From Nitrospiria bacterium (GTDB lineage: Bacteria; Nitrospirota; Nitrospiria; Nitrospirales; UBA8639): a DNA stretch of 9,979 nucleotides. A program made the translations under genes and the position numbers. The DNA lies in contig JAUIKP010000081.1 of the NCBI GenBank assembly GCA_030430725.1, forward strand, positions 1 to 9,979, given 5' to 3'. Below, piece after piece: positions 1-6,847 of this stretch (positions are counted from its first letter, which is position 1; the number at the start of each line of letters is the position of its first letter). A model generated the notes under the pieces. The model ran no database searches and was not told the DNA's origin. It worked only from the letters and a program-made list of their open reading frames with translations.

Positions 1-218
1 TTTTCATTTCCTTACAAAAACGACACTCCCCCCCCCATATATACAACAGGACCTCCAGCTACCACAGACCATTTCGATCAAAATGCATAATGAATTCATG
101 CACTTATCTCCATAAACCCTACCTGATCGGCTGAACAATCACAGAGGGAAAAGTTATACATTGGAAGATTTCAAGTCTAATCCGAACATAAAAGTTCTCT
201 CTACAGAGGACGGGTAAC

Positions 219-299
219 ATGAAACCACGTTGTGAGGGAATGGGTATGAAAAATTCAAGGAAGGGAGGAAGAGGAAGGGATGATTGGTCTATTCACTAA
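219..299 (+). CDS. Possible 26-residue basic peptide (weak)
   Basis: This short ORF starts with ATG at 219 and ends with TAA at 297-299. A GAGGA ribosome-site match at 206-210 sits 8 bases before the start, which is good spacing. The peptide is basic and rich in Gly, Arg and Lys (KNSRKGGRGR in the middle). It has no signal peptide, membrane segment or family that I recognise. It would converge on, and overlap by two bases, the stop of the minus-strand gene ending at 296. The rest of 1-295 holds no supported gene. The only other items there are a run of nine C at 28-36 and a small imperfect inverted repeat (TGCAT 84-88, ATGCA 98-102). An ORF this short with a chance ribosome site is not strong evidence of a gene. 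Confidence 0.2.
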   Translation: MKPRCEGMGMKNSRKGGRGRDDWSIH

Positions 300-508
300 T
301 CTTTTTCGGGCTCGGCATTTCCATGTTTATGCGTGACTCGATCTTCGTCAAACAGATCGGCCATTTCTTGAGCCATCACATCATTATCATGAGGGAGAGA
401 CGTCACCGATATTTCTTTTTTTATTTTTTTGGGAGGAAGGGACTTAGGATCATCGTCGTGGGCTGTTTTAGAATCGTTGTGTTCTTCAGACATCTGATCG
501 TGGTTCAT
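296..508 (-). CDS. Small highly charged hypothetical protein
   Basis: This encodes 70 residues starting at ATG 508-506. GAGGAGA lies about 8-9 bases upstream on the minus strand, a strong ribosome site. The protein is hydrophilic: an acidic N-terminal third with several His and Asp residues, a Lys-rich patch around residues 27-31 (KKIKK), then an acidic MADLFDEDR stretch. It has no Cys, signal peptide or membrane segment, and looks disordered. I do not recognise the family. It lies 23 bases after the double zinc-ribbon gene and is probably its operon partner. The Lys patch is encoded by two A7 runs (complement of 416-422 and 424-430). The second is an in-frame A AAA AAA heptamer, where a -1 slip would give a product of about 40 residues. 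The opposite-strand ORF over this region looks like a shadow. Confidence 0.6.
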   Translation of the reverse strand: MNHDQMSEEHNDSKTAHDDDPKSLPPKKIKKEISVTSLPHDNDVMAQEMADLFDEDRVTHKHGNAEPEKD

Positions 509-531
509 GATGACATTCTCCTCAACGATGA

Positions 532-891
532 TTACTCAAACGTTTCCAAATGGGACTGCTCAGGAAACTTGAGCTGACAACTAGGACAGGTCACAAAATA
601 GACCGACTCCCGGACCGAAAGCACCGCTCTAAAATCCAGGGATACCCCCCGATGTCGGCAGGATCGACAGGGGATCTCTTTAAGATGATATGGAATATCC
701 GGCTGTGTTTGTAAATAAAACTCCATATCAGTATGGACAGGGAACGTATAATAACACCCGAGACAAATCGCTTTCCATTCCCCATCGGCTGTCGCCGTCC
801 TGGAATCGATTCCATAACGATTCCCCTTACAAATAGGACACTTCACTTCTCCTAAGCGTTCTTCAACCTGCTTGATGGTTAATTGTGTCAT
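532..891 (-). CDS. Double zinc-ribbon protein (tandem CxxC pairs)
   Basis: This encodes 119 residues. Four CxxC knuckles are visible: C18-C21, C43-C46, C75-C78 and C102-C105. They pair into two zinc ribbons with 21 and 23 residues between knuckles. The second knuckle of each ribbon is followed by a similar tail (CLGCYYTFP and CPSCQLKFP), so the protein looks like an internal duplication. Cytoplasmic zinc binding is inferred from the knuckles. Zinc ribbons of this kind serve nucleic-acid or protein contacts, but nothing here identifies the target. The ATG at 891-889 overlaps the TGA of the preceding small minus-strand ORF as ATGA, and a purine-rich AAGGAAG lies just upstream. The charged 70-residue gene follows after 23 bases. 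There is no catalytic domain, and I cannot assign a named family. Confidence 0.8.
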   Translation of the reverse strand: MTQLTIKQVEERLGEVKCPICKGNRYGIDSRTATADGEWKAICLGCYYTFPVHTDMEFYLQTQPDIPYHLKEIPCRSCRHRGVSLDFRAVLSVRESVYFVTCPSCQLKFPEQSHLETFE

Positions 892-1060
892 TCTTCTTCC
901 TTCTTCACACTGTTGCGCATACCCTTTTCAAAGTATAGGCTTCCTCCCAGAGATCCCGCAACCAAACTCTTCACCTCCTCTGTCACACCAGACTCCCGGT
1001 CCTGGACCTGCCTCAGTCCGATCTCCTCACCCGTGCCCCGAAGTTCATTGGCTTACCCAT
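888..1060 (-). CDS. Small unrecognised ORF, possibly frame-disrupted
   Basis: The minus strand carries two overlapping short frames here. The first starts at ATG 1060-1058, with GAGG 7 bases upstream, and reads 15 codons (MGKPMNFGARVRRSD) to a TGA at 1015-1013. The second is open from 1052 to a TGA at 890-888. Its C-terminal part reads SLVAGSLGGSLYFEKG and ends in KKEEE. Its only good internal start is GTG 986-984, with GGGAG 6 bases upstream, giving 32 residues. The stop overlaps the zinc-ribbon gene's ATG as ATGA. One extra base in the four-G run (complement of 1036-1039) would join both frames into a 57-residue protein with a good ribosome site. I infer either the 32-residue gene, or a 57-residue gene broken by a real or sequencing one-base deletion or read by frameshifting. 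Function is unknown. Confidence 0.4.
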
Positions 1061-1190
1061 TAGGATACCTCAAAAAAAATGCACAGGGCGATACCCAGTG
1101 CCACTTCTAATTTGATACAACCTTCCAGGCCAAGTGGAAGAACTGATCCACGTGCGCTCAATTCTTGTATTTTCACCACGTCACCTGACT

Positions 1191-2021
1191 ATGCCCGAGC
1201 TTCCTGAAGTCGAAGTCATTCTAAACCATCTGAACCGGCATATCCTGGGTGGGACTATTGCAACATTCACCATCCACCGTTTGGATATTGTGCGCACCGG
1301 GCACGACCTCATCCCCTGGTTTCAGCGATCCACGATCACCAATATTGCCCGAAAAGGCAAATGTCTAATCTTTACCTGCCATCGAGCCAACGAAACCCGG
1401 TATCTGCTTTCCGAGCAGGGAATGACCGGACTCTGGTTTTTTAATCCGGCCTTGGCCTCAACCCCTCAACACATCCATTGCCGCATCGAGATTTCCGGAA
1501 CTCTGGCCACCGAACTACATTACTGGAATCCTCGACGGTTTGGCCGGCTCTGGCTGTTCACCCCACCGGAATTGGAAGCCTTCATGCATCGCCGATTCGG
1601 TGTGGACGCCATGGATATAGGTGCACAACCATTTATCCGGCTCATTCAAAGCTATCGAGGCAGACTGAAACCCTTTCTTCTCGACCAACATCGAGTCGCA
1701 GGGATCGGAAACATTTATGCCAATGAAATCCTCTTTCGCGCCGGAGTGCACCCACAGTCTCGCGGCTATCGGCTGAGAGCCTCAACCTGTCAACGGCTCT
1801 ATGACACCATGCATACCGTATTACAGGAAGCGATCATCGCAGGTGGGTCGTCCATCAGAGACTTTCGTGCCCCGGATGGATCACAGGGACACTTTCAGGA
1901 AGCGCATCAGGTCTACCAGAAGGCAGGAGTGCCATGTTCCCATGGTTGTCCAACCCTTATCATGCGCCTGCAGCGTGAACGCAGCTCGTTCTTTTGTGCG
2001 ATCTGCCAAAAGAGACGGTAA
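1191..2021 (+). CDS. mutM: Formamidopyrimidine-DNA glycosylase (Fpg/MutM)
   Basis: This is a bifunctional base-excision repair enzyme that removes 8-oxoguanine and ring-opened purines and cleaves the resulting abasic site. I chose ATG 1191 because the mature enzyme needs Pro as its first residue (MPELPE). The longer GTG frame from 1134 would bury that catalytic Pro. The 276 residues match the family length. Visible motifs are P2 and E3, K57 in RKGKCL, M78 in GMTG, R115 and F117 in NPRRFG, N174 in GIGNIYANE, GGSSIRDF near 218-225, and a C-terminal zinc finger with C249, C253, C269 and C272 plus R264. Two departures stand out. The first Cys pair is CxxxC instead of CxxC, and the usual HLxMTG reads EQGMTG, losing the DNA-contacting His. 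It could therefore be a divergent Fpg branch. No clear ribosome site precedes the start. Confidence 0.94.
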   Translation: MPELPEVEVILNHLNRHILGGTIATFTIHRLDIVRTGHDLIPWFQRSTITNIARKGKCLIFTCHRANETRYLLSEQGMTGLWFFNPALASTPQHIHCRIEISGTLATELHYWNPRRFGRLWLFTPPELEAFMHRRFGVDAMDIGAQPFIRLIQSYRGRLKPFLLDQHRVAGIGNIYANEILFRAGVHPQSRGYRLRASTCQRLYDTMHTVLQEAIIAGGSSIRDFRAPDGSQGHFQEAHQVYQKAGVPCSHGCPTLIMRLQRERSSFFCAICQKRR

Positions 2022-2037
2022 CCTCCCATTTCATTCC

Positions 2038-2066
2038 TTGAGCCGAACTGAAACCTTTGCTAAAAT
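2038..2066 (+). promoter_or_regulatory. Candidate sigma-70-type promoter for phoH operon
   Basis: TTGAGC at 2038-2043 and TAAAAT at 2061-2066 are separated by 17 bases, and TGC directly before the -10 gives an extended -10. Transcription would begin near 2073, leaving about 40 bases of leader before the phoH GTG. A perfect TATAAT also occurs at 2077-2082 but has no good -35 at proper spacing. This position, between mutM and phoH, supports a separate transcript for phoH-ybeY-ftsY. Confidence 0.45.
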
Positions 2067-2114
2067 CAAATATCAATATAATGACGGCAAACCGGAGGTT
2101 GAGTCGAATACGAC

Positions 2115-3161
2115 GTGCGAAAAATTAAACTACGAGAAGGGGTCGATTTAGCCAATCTTTTCGGCCCGCACGATCTGCACCTCAAAATGATCGAAGGGGA
2201 GCTCCAGGTGCGAATGGCAGCCAGGGGCGATGAAATTACCCTTCATGGTCAACCGGAGTCAGTTCTGCGGGCCGAACACATTTTGCGGGAATTAGCCGAC
2301 TGGACCCGAACCTATTACGAATTGAAACCCGACGATATTTCACGAGCCATTCTGGCGACAGAAGAAAAACGAGATACCCCCCTCAAACCCTATACCGTTT
2401 CGGCAAGCGCGCTTCCGACCAAAAAAGGGAATATCAATCCCAAAACTCCCAATCAACAGGCCTATCTTGAAGCTATCAACAAGTCGGATCTTGTCATAGC
2501 CATTGGCCCGGCAGGGACCGGGAAGACCTATCTGGCGATGGCCATGGCCCTTTCCGCTCTCACGCATAAACAAGTCGGTCGCATCATTCTCGCACGACCA
2601 GCCGTAGAGGCAGGGGAACATCTCGGCTTTCTCCCAGGCGACCTTTTTGCCAAAGTGCACCCCTATTTACGCCCCTTATACGATGCGTTGTACACCATGA
2701 TGGACATTGATCGGGCCAATCGGCTCATTGAACGTGGCGAAATTGAAATCGCCCCACTGGCATTCATGCGGGGACGGACACTTGACGATGCCTTTGTCAT
2801 TCTAGATGAAGCGCAAAACGCCACCACCGAACAAATGAAAATGTTTTTGACAAGGCTCGGAATGAATTCCAAGGCCATTGTCACCGGGGATATCACCCAA
2901 ATCGATCTTCCCGATTCGCAAAAATCCGGATTGGCGCAGATTGCGGACATTCTCCTCAATATTGACGGAATACAGTTTGCGTACTTTTCCGAACAAGATG
3001 TGGTCCGACATCGCTTGGTCAAAGAAATTATCAAAGCGTACGACCGGTTTGAACATCCCCCCCCCAATGCCAGCCCGCAGAAAATATCTACCGGCCATTC
3101 GACAGTTTCTCCTGGAATTCATTTAAAATCGGACACCAATGGCCAGGGGCCAACGCGGTAA
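2115..3161 (+). CDS. phoH: PhoH-family ATPase (YbeZ/PhoL type)
   Basis: This is a cytoplasmic P-loop NTPase of the PhoH/YbeZ family, linked to RNA metabolism and a known functional partner of YbeY. Its 348 residues match the family. An N-terminal nucleic-acid-binding-like region (about 1-65) contains LFGPHDLHLKMIE. The ATPase domain has Walker A GPAGTGKT at 131-138, RPAVEAGEHLGFLPGD near 161-176, Walker B VILDEAQN at 228-235 and TGDITQIDLP at 257-266. It ends with the usual DVVRHRLVKEIIKAY segment near 295-309, followed by a low-complexity tail. The start is GTG 2115, since an in-frame TGA lies at 2100-2102. The best ribosome site, GGAGG at 2094-2098, is 16 bases away, which is unusually far. 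The tail contains a run of nine C (3057-3065) coding PPP, where slippage would change the C-terminus. ybeY starts 6 bases after the stop. Confidence 0.96.
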   Translation: MRKIKLREGVDLANLFGPHDLHLKMIEGELQVRMAARGDEITLHGQPESVLRAEHILRELADWTRTYYELKPDDISRAILATEEKRDTPLKPYTVSASALPTKKGNINPKTPNQQAYLEAINKSDLVIAIGPAGTGKTYLAMAMALSALTHKQVGRIILARPAVEAGEHLGFLPGDLFAKVHPYLRPLYDALYTMMDIDRANRLIERGEIEIAPLAFMRGRTLDDAFVILDEAQNATTEQMKMFLTRLGMNSKAIVTGDITQIDLPDSQKSGLAQIADILLNIDGIQFAYFSEQDVVRHRLVKEIIKAYDRFEHPPPNASPQKISTGHSTVSPGIHLKSDTNGQGPTR

Positions 3162-3167
3162 AACCCG

Positions 3168-3617
3168 ATGGCTGTGTGGCTTCGTTCTCACCTCCGGCAA
3201 GTATCCGTTCGCCCCAGAACTGTGTGCCGACTGACACAAGCCGTGTTACAACAGGCAGGATTTCCTTCGGTCAATCTGAGCCTCACCTTCGTCGGCAAGA
3301 CTCGCATGCAAAAACTCAACGGGACGTACCGGCAGCGGAACTATGCGACCGATGTGCTGGCCTTCCCCATGCAGGATGCCTTACAGTCGTCACTGGCATT
3401 CGTGGGAGATGTCGTGATTTGTGTTCCCGTAGCCTTAGCGCAAGCTTCACGATTTCATAACACCGCCGATGAAGAAATCCTGCGTTTACTCATCCATGGA
3501 ACCCTTCACCTGCTGGGGTATGACCATGAAACGACTGAACGAGAAGCCAAACGGATGAAGCGAAAAGAGCACACAATTTTCCGTCGTCTTTCGCCTGTCC
3601 CCCGTCTTCTGGCATAA
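3168..3617 (+). CDS. ybeY: Endoribonuclease YbeY (rRNA maturation factor)
   Basis: YbeY is a zinc-dependent, single-strand endoribonuclease-type protein needed for 16S rRNA 3'-end maturation and ribosome quality control in the cytoplasm. The 149 residues include the signature HGTLHLLGYDH, giving zinc ligands H110, H114 and H120. Other family motifs are the LNGTYRQRNYATDVLAFP segment near 50-67, which carries the conserved Arg region, and GDVVIC near 80-85. The ATG at 3168 lies 6 bases after the phoH stop with no strong ribosome site of its own, so translation is probably coupled to phoH. In many bacteria a pgpH-type gene sits between phoH and ybeY. Here there is none, and ftsY follows instead of era or lnt. 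Confidence 0.96.
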   Translation: MAVWLRSHLRQVSVRPRTVCRLTQAVLQQAGFPSVNLSLTFVGKTRMQKLNGTYRQRNYATDVLAFPMQDALQSSLAFVGDVVICVPVALAQASRFHNTADEEILRLLIHGTLHLLGYDHETTEREAKRMKRKEHTIFRRLSPVPRLLA

Positions 3618-3637
3618 CAAAGGCCGGAGACCACTCA

Positions 3638-3670
3638 ATGTGCATTGATATTCGGGAAAATTCGCTATGA
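3638..3670 (+). CDS. 10-codon leader ORF overlapping ftsY start
   Basis: Between ybeY and ftsY an ATG at 3638 opens a 10-codon frame (MCIDIRENSL). Its TGA (3668-3670) overlaps the ftsY ATG (3667-3669) as ATGA. A GGAG at 3626-3629 sits 8 bases before it, a better ribosome site than anything in front of ftsY itself. An in-frame TGA at 3646-3648 rules out a longer ftsY. I infer that ribosomes loading here could terminate and restart at ftsY, setting its translation level. The peptide itself probably has no function. The arrangement could be chance. Confidence 0.4.
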   Translation: MCIDIRENSL

Positions 3671-4593
3671 AATGGGTTGAACGCCTTCAAAACGGATTAG
3701 CCAAAACACGCCAGACCGTACAAAAGTCATTGCGTCGCCTGGGGCGGGGTCACCTGGATCCCGTGGCCCTAGAAGATGTCGAAATCAGTCTCCTGGAAGC
3801 CGACGTCGGCATACACACGGTCGAGCGATTTCTTGAGATGCTTAAAGATAAAACACGGTTATTCAGTGGGACCGATCCCACAGCGGTCCTCCATGGTCTC
3901 CTCATGGACATCCTTCGGAAGGGCGAGACCGAACCGCTGGAACAACTCATTCGACGCGGCCCTCGTCCCTTTATTATCCTGACCATAGGCATCAACGGCG
4001 TCGGTAAAACCACGACCATTGCCAAACTCGGACATCGGTTGAAGCAACAGGGGTTACACACCCTCTTTGTCGCCGGCGACACCTTCCGGGCTGCTGCGAT
4101 TGAACAATTGGATATTTGGGGAACACGCACAGGTATTGAGGTGATTAAGCAGAAGCAGGGCTCCGATCCTGCCGCCGTGGTGTTTGATGGCATGGTGACG
4201 GCGAAAGCTCGAAATGTGGACGTCGTCCTCATCGATACCGCCGGACGGCTGCACACCAAAATCAATTTAATGGATGAATTGAAAAAGATCAAACGAATTA
4301 TTGCACGGGAAATGCCCGGCGCCCCGCACGAAACCCTCCTCGTCCTGGATGGCACGCTGGGGCAGAATGCCATTGCCCAAGCCCGACAATTTCATGAGTC
4401 ACTCGGCGTCACCGGATTAGCCCTGACCAAATTGGATGGAACCTCCAAAGGCGGAGTCATCGTCGCGATCGTCGACGAACTGAATCTTCCCATTCGTTTG
4501 ATAGGCGTGGGAGAAGGAGAAGCGGACCTCCAGGATTTTCAGGCATCAGCATTTGTCGAGGCCTTGCTTCCGACGGAAAACACCGAGGCCTAG
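3667..4593 (+). CDS. ftsY: Signal recognition particle receptor FtsY
   Basis: FtsY is the membrane-associated SRP receptor GTPase that docks Ffh-ribosome-nascent chain complexes at the Sec translocon. The 308 residues form an NG core: an N-terminal amphipathic and four-helix N domain (about 1-95), then the GTPase. The G motifs are G1 GINGVGKT at 108-115, the DTFRAAA insertion-box segment at 138-144, DTAGR at 190-194, TKLDG at 254-258 and GVGE at 280-283. It lacks the long acidic A domain of the E. coli protein. Membrane contact would rely on the basic N-terminal helix (MKWVERLQNGLAKTR), as in other short FtsY proteins. The G1 motif and the C-terminal GVGEGEADLQDF favour FtsY over Ffh, and there is no methionine-rich M domain. 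It is the last gene of the phoH-ybeY-ftsY group; 76 bases separate it from the M1 peptidase start. Confidence 0.97.
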   Translation: MKWVERLQNGLAKTRQTVQKSLRRLGRGHLDPVALEDVEISLLEADVGIHTVERFLEMLKDKTRLFSGTDPTAVLHGLLMDILRKGETEPLEQLIRRGPRPFIILTIGINGVGKTTTIAKLGHRLKQQGLHTLFVAGDTFRAAAIEQLDIWGTRTGIEVIKQKQGSDPAAVVFDGMVTAKARNVDVVLIDTAGRLHTKINLMDELKKIKRIIAREMPGAPHETLLVLDGTLGQNAIAQARQFHESLGVTGLALTKLDGTSKGGVIVAIVDELNLPIRLIGVGEGEADLQDFQASAFVEALLPTENTEA

Positions 4594-4655
4594 CACGTCC
4601 CAGCTTTCTTCCATCCAGCATTCTGTCGGAGAAAGACACTGCTCGGAAATTGAAC

Positions 4656-4660
4656 GAGGA
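4656..4660 (+). promoter_or_regulatory. Ribosome site fixing the M1 peptidase start
   Basis: GAGGA lies 9 bases before GTG 4670. It selects this GTG over the frame's earliest TTG at 4553, which would overlap ftsY and put about 39 charged residues ahead of an otherwise standard signal peptide. Confidence 0.55.
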
Positions 4661-4669
4661 AATAGTCTT

Positions 4670-6838
4670 GTGAATTTCATTCACCAACTCTTCCCACGAG
4701 CCATACGGGTCCCACCATTTGCCCTCGGGTTGGCCGTCCTGTGTCTGGCGCCGGCAGACCCTCTCCAAGCCAAGACGTTGATGCCTATTCACCATGGATT
4801 ACATATTGAGCTGAACCCTGATACCCATTCTATTGCCGGGTCGGACACCATTCATCTTCCTCCTTCCCATCTGGCCAATTCATCCGTCTCATTCATCCTG
4901 CATCCTCAGCTCACGATAGATCGTGTCGAATTCAACGGCACATTGCTTCCACCCCCCCATTCCTCAGAGGCCGCACCGCCAACGGCTACGAGTCGGGTTA
5001 TTGAAATTCCCTTACCTCCTCTTGACGGTCCGGACCAACCGGCAGTTCTTACCCTGACGTATCACGGGAAGATTGATGATACCCCAAAAGCCTCTGGTGG
5101 ACTTCGCTTTGTCAAACCGGATGACACCAACGGACATATTGGACCCAACGGGGTGTATTTGACCTATGAAACATTCTGGTATCCCACCTGGGAACAGACC
5201 CTCTCGACATATGATCTCACACTCAGCCTCCCTTCAGACTGGGAAGCGATCACCCAGGGACGGGAAATTGCCAATGGCGTAACTGACGGGCGCCGAATCG
5301 CCCAATGGCGGGTGGACCTTCCGAGTGAAGCGCTGACGTTGGGTGCCAATCATTTTGTGGTACAGAAGCAGGAATGGAAAGGCATTCAAGTTGCCACCTA
5401 TCTTTTCCCGGAAGACGCGCACTTGGCCCCGCAATATTTAGAAGCAACCATCGACTATCTTCAAATGTATACGGATCTCCTGGGTCCTTACCCGTTTACA
5501 AAATTTGCCGTTGTGGAAAATTTTTTCCCAAGCGGACTGGGACTCCCCTCCTTTACCCTCTTAGGCGAAGGGGTCATTCGGCGCGGATACACCCAACCCT
5601 ATTCCCTTGGTCATGAAATCGTCCATTCCTGGTTCGGGAATTCCGTCTTCAATGACTTTGCCCAAGGTAATTGGGTGGAAGGACTCACCACCTACCTCTC
5701 CAATTATTATTTTGACGAGGCCAAAGGCCATCAGCAGGAGGCCTTCAATACCCGACGTCGGATGGTCTACGAATATAATCTGTATGCGGAGCCGGACAAG
5801 GAATATCCGGTACGGGCATTTCACCACAAAGAAACCCGCATGGATAATGCGATTGGCTACCAGAAGACAGCCCTGACCTTTCACATGCTCAGACAGGAAA
5901 TGGGGGACAGGGCATTTTTCAAGGGGGTTCGCCGGATTATTCAGGAAGGGACGGGAACCTATCTGGAGTGGAACGATCTTCTCCGGATCTTTTCAAAGGC
6001 GGCTGAAAGAGACCTCAGTTGGTTTTTCCATCAATGGATCGATCAACCCGGCGCCCCAAGCCTGGATATTCAGGATATCTTCGTCCAGGAAGATCCCACA
6101 CAACAGGGACAGCTCATGCTGACCGGAACAATCCTGCAGGCGGACCCAACGTTTATCATCAGTCTTCCTCTTCACGTCAATCTGCAGGGTGGACTCATAC
6201 ATGACACCGTCCTCAAGGTGGATCGGGCCGCACAACCTTTTACGCTGCATCTCCCGGCGAGTCCGACAACACTCGCCATTGATCCCGATCACCACCTTCT
6301 GCTCCGCCTTCAACGTGCACACATTCCGCCCATGTTGAATAGGTGGGAAACCGACACCCATCGAATTCTCATTAGACCTGAGACTATGACAACGGATGAG
6401 GCTCAAAGCCTGGAAACACTGCTTCAGCGTCTTGATGGACAACCCGGCATCGAAACCATCCAATCTGATGATCCGGTCATTTCTGAATCGGCCTCATACC
6501 TGGTCATCGGACCCTCTGCCCGTCGTCTGCTGGAATCCAATTCCTTCAATAGTTGTGAAAAACACATGGACATCAATCCCGGACACATCTCCATTGAGGG
6601 TCAGACATTCGAAGGCCCGGAGATGGCCTTTCTGATTTCTTGTCCACATCCTCGGGATGCGAACCATACCGTCACGTTCTTTTTCGGATGGTCTCCTGAA
6701 GCTGTCAAACCTGTTTCCCGGCTGTTGTTTTTTTACGGGTGGGATAGCTATTTGGTCTTCAAACAAGGAAAAGTGATTGCCCGTGGGATGTTTCACCCCG
6801 TACACTCTGTACGCGAAATTATTCGCCATTCACCGTGA
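4670..6838 (+). CDS. Exported M1-family zinc metallopeptidase-like protein
   Basis: This 722-residue gluzincin-type peptidase resembles M1 aminopeptidases. A signal peptide (about 1-34: basic start, hydrophobic FALGLAVLCLA core, LQA cleavage site) sends it to the periplasm. A beta-rich N-terminal domain leads to the catalytic domain with zinc ligands H315 and H319 (HEIVH, catalytic E316) and E337, and a likely proton donor Y397 in GYQKTA. Two features differ from classic M1 enzymes. The gap between HExxH and the third ligand is 17 residues instead of 18, and the GAMEN exopeptidase loop is replaced by VVENFF (281-286), keeping only the Glu-Asn. From memory, a subfamily with VENFFPSG and a GNWxEGLTTY segment shares both. 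The C-terminal region (about 550-722) forms a separate part that I cannot name. Substrate is unknown. The TGA abuts the ribosome site of the next gene, so the two are probably coupled. Confidence 0.9.
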   Translation: MNFIHQLFPRAIRVPPFALGLAVLCLAPADPLQAKTLMPIHHGLHIELNPDTHSIAGSDTIHLPPSHLANSSVSFILHPQLTIDRVEFNGTLLPPPHSSEAAPPTATSRVIEIPLPPLDGPDQPAVLTLTYHGKIDDTPKASGGLRFVKPDDTNGHIGPNGVYLTYETFWYPTWEQTLSTYDLTLSLPSDWEAITQGREIANGVTDGRRIAQWRVDLPSEALTLGANHFVVQKQEWKGIQVATYLFPEDAHLAPQYLEATIDYLQMYTDLLGPYPFTKFAVVENFFPSGLGLPSFTLLGEGVIRRGYTQPYSLGHEIVHSWFGNSVFNDFAQGNWVEGLTTYLSNYYFDEAKGHQQEAFNTRRRMVYEYNLYAEPDKEYPVRAFHHKETRMDNAIGYQKTALTFHMLRQEMGDRAFFKGVRRIIQEGTGTYLEWNDLLRIFSKAAERDLSWFFHQWIDQPGAPSLDIQDIFVQEDPTQQGQLMLTGTILQADPTFIISLPLHVNLQGGLIHDTVLKVDRAAQPFTLHLPASPTTLAIDPDHHLLLRLQRAHIPPMLNRWETDTHRILIRPETMTTDEAQSLETLLQRLDGQPGIETIQSDDPVISESASYLVIGPSARRLLESNSFNSCEKHMDINPGHISIEGQTFEGPEMAFLISCPHPRDANHTVTFFFGWSPEAVKPVSRLLFFYGWDSYLVFKQGKVIARGMFHPVHSVREIIRHSP

Positions 6839-6847
6839 GGTTCATGA

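Noticed and set aside
84..102. Imperfect inverted repeat around GAATTC
   Set aside because: The matching arms are only five bases with a nine-base gap, which is easily expected by chance in AT-rich DNA.
284..577. Plus-strand ORF rich in Phe, Arg and Val
   Set aside because: It is the mirror of the minus-strand charged gene, starts with TTG without a clear ribosome site, and has unnatural composition.
932..961. TTGCGG-18-TATACT promoter-like pair on the minus strand
   Set aside because: It lies within the small ORF at 888-1060 and its -35 is weak. It could be an internal promoter but is not well supported.
1086..1104. Possible sigma-54 site on the minus strand (TGGCAC then ATCGC)
   Set aside because: The spacing between the GG and GC elements is one base too long, and the -12 element lacks TTGC.
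1134..1190. N-terminal extension of mutM from GTG 1134
   Set aside because: It would place 19 residues ahead of MPELPE, and the enzyme needs Pro right after the initiator Met for catalysis.
4553..4669. N-terminal extension of the M1 peptidase from TTG 4553
   Set aside because: It overlaps ftsY and puts charged residues before a normal signal peptide. GTG 4670 has a well-spaced GAGGA site.
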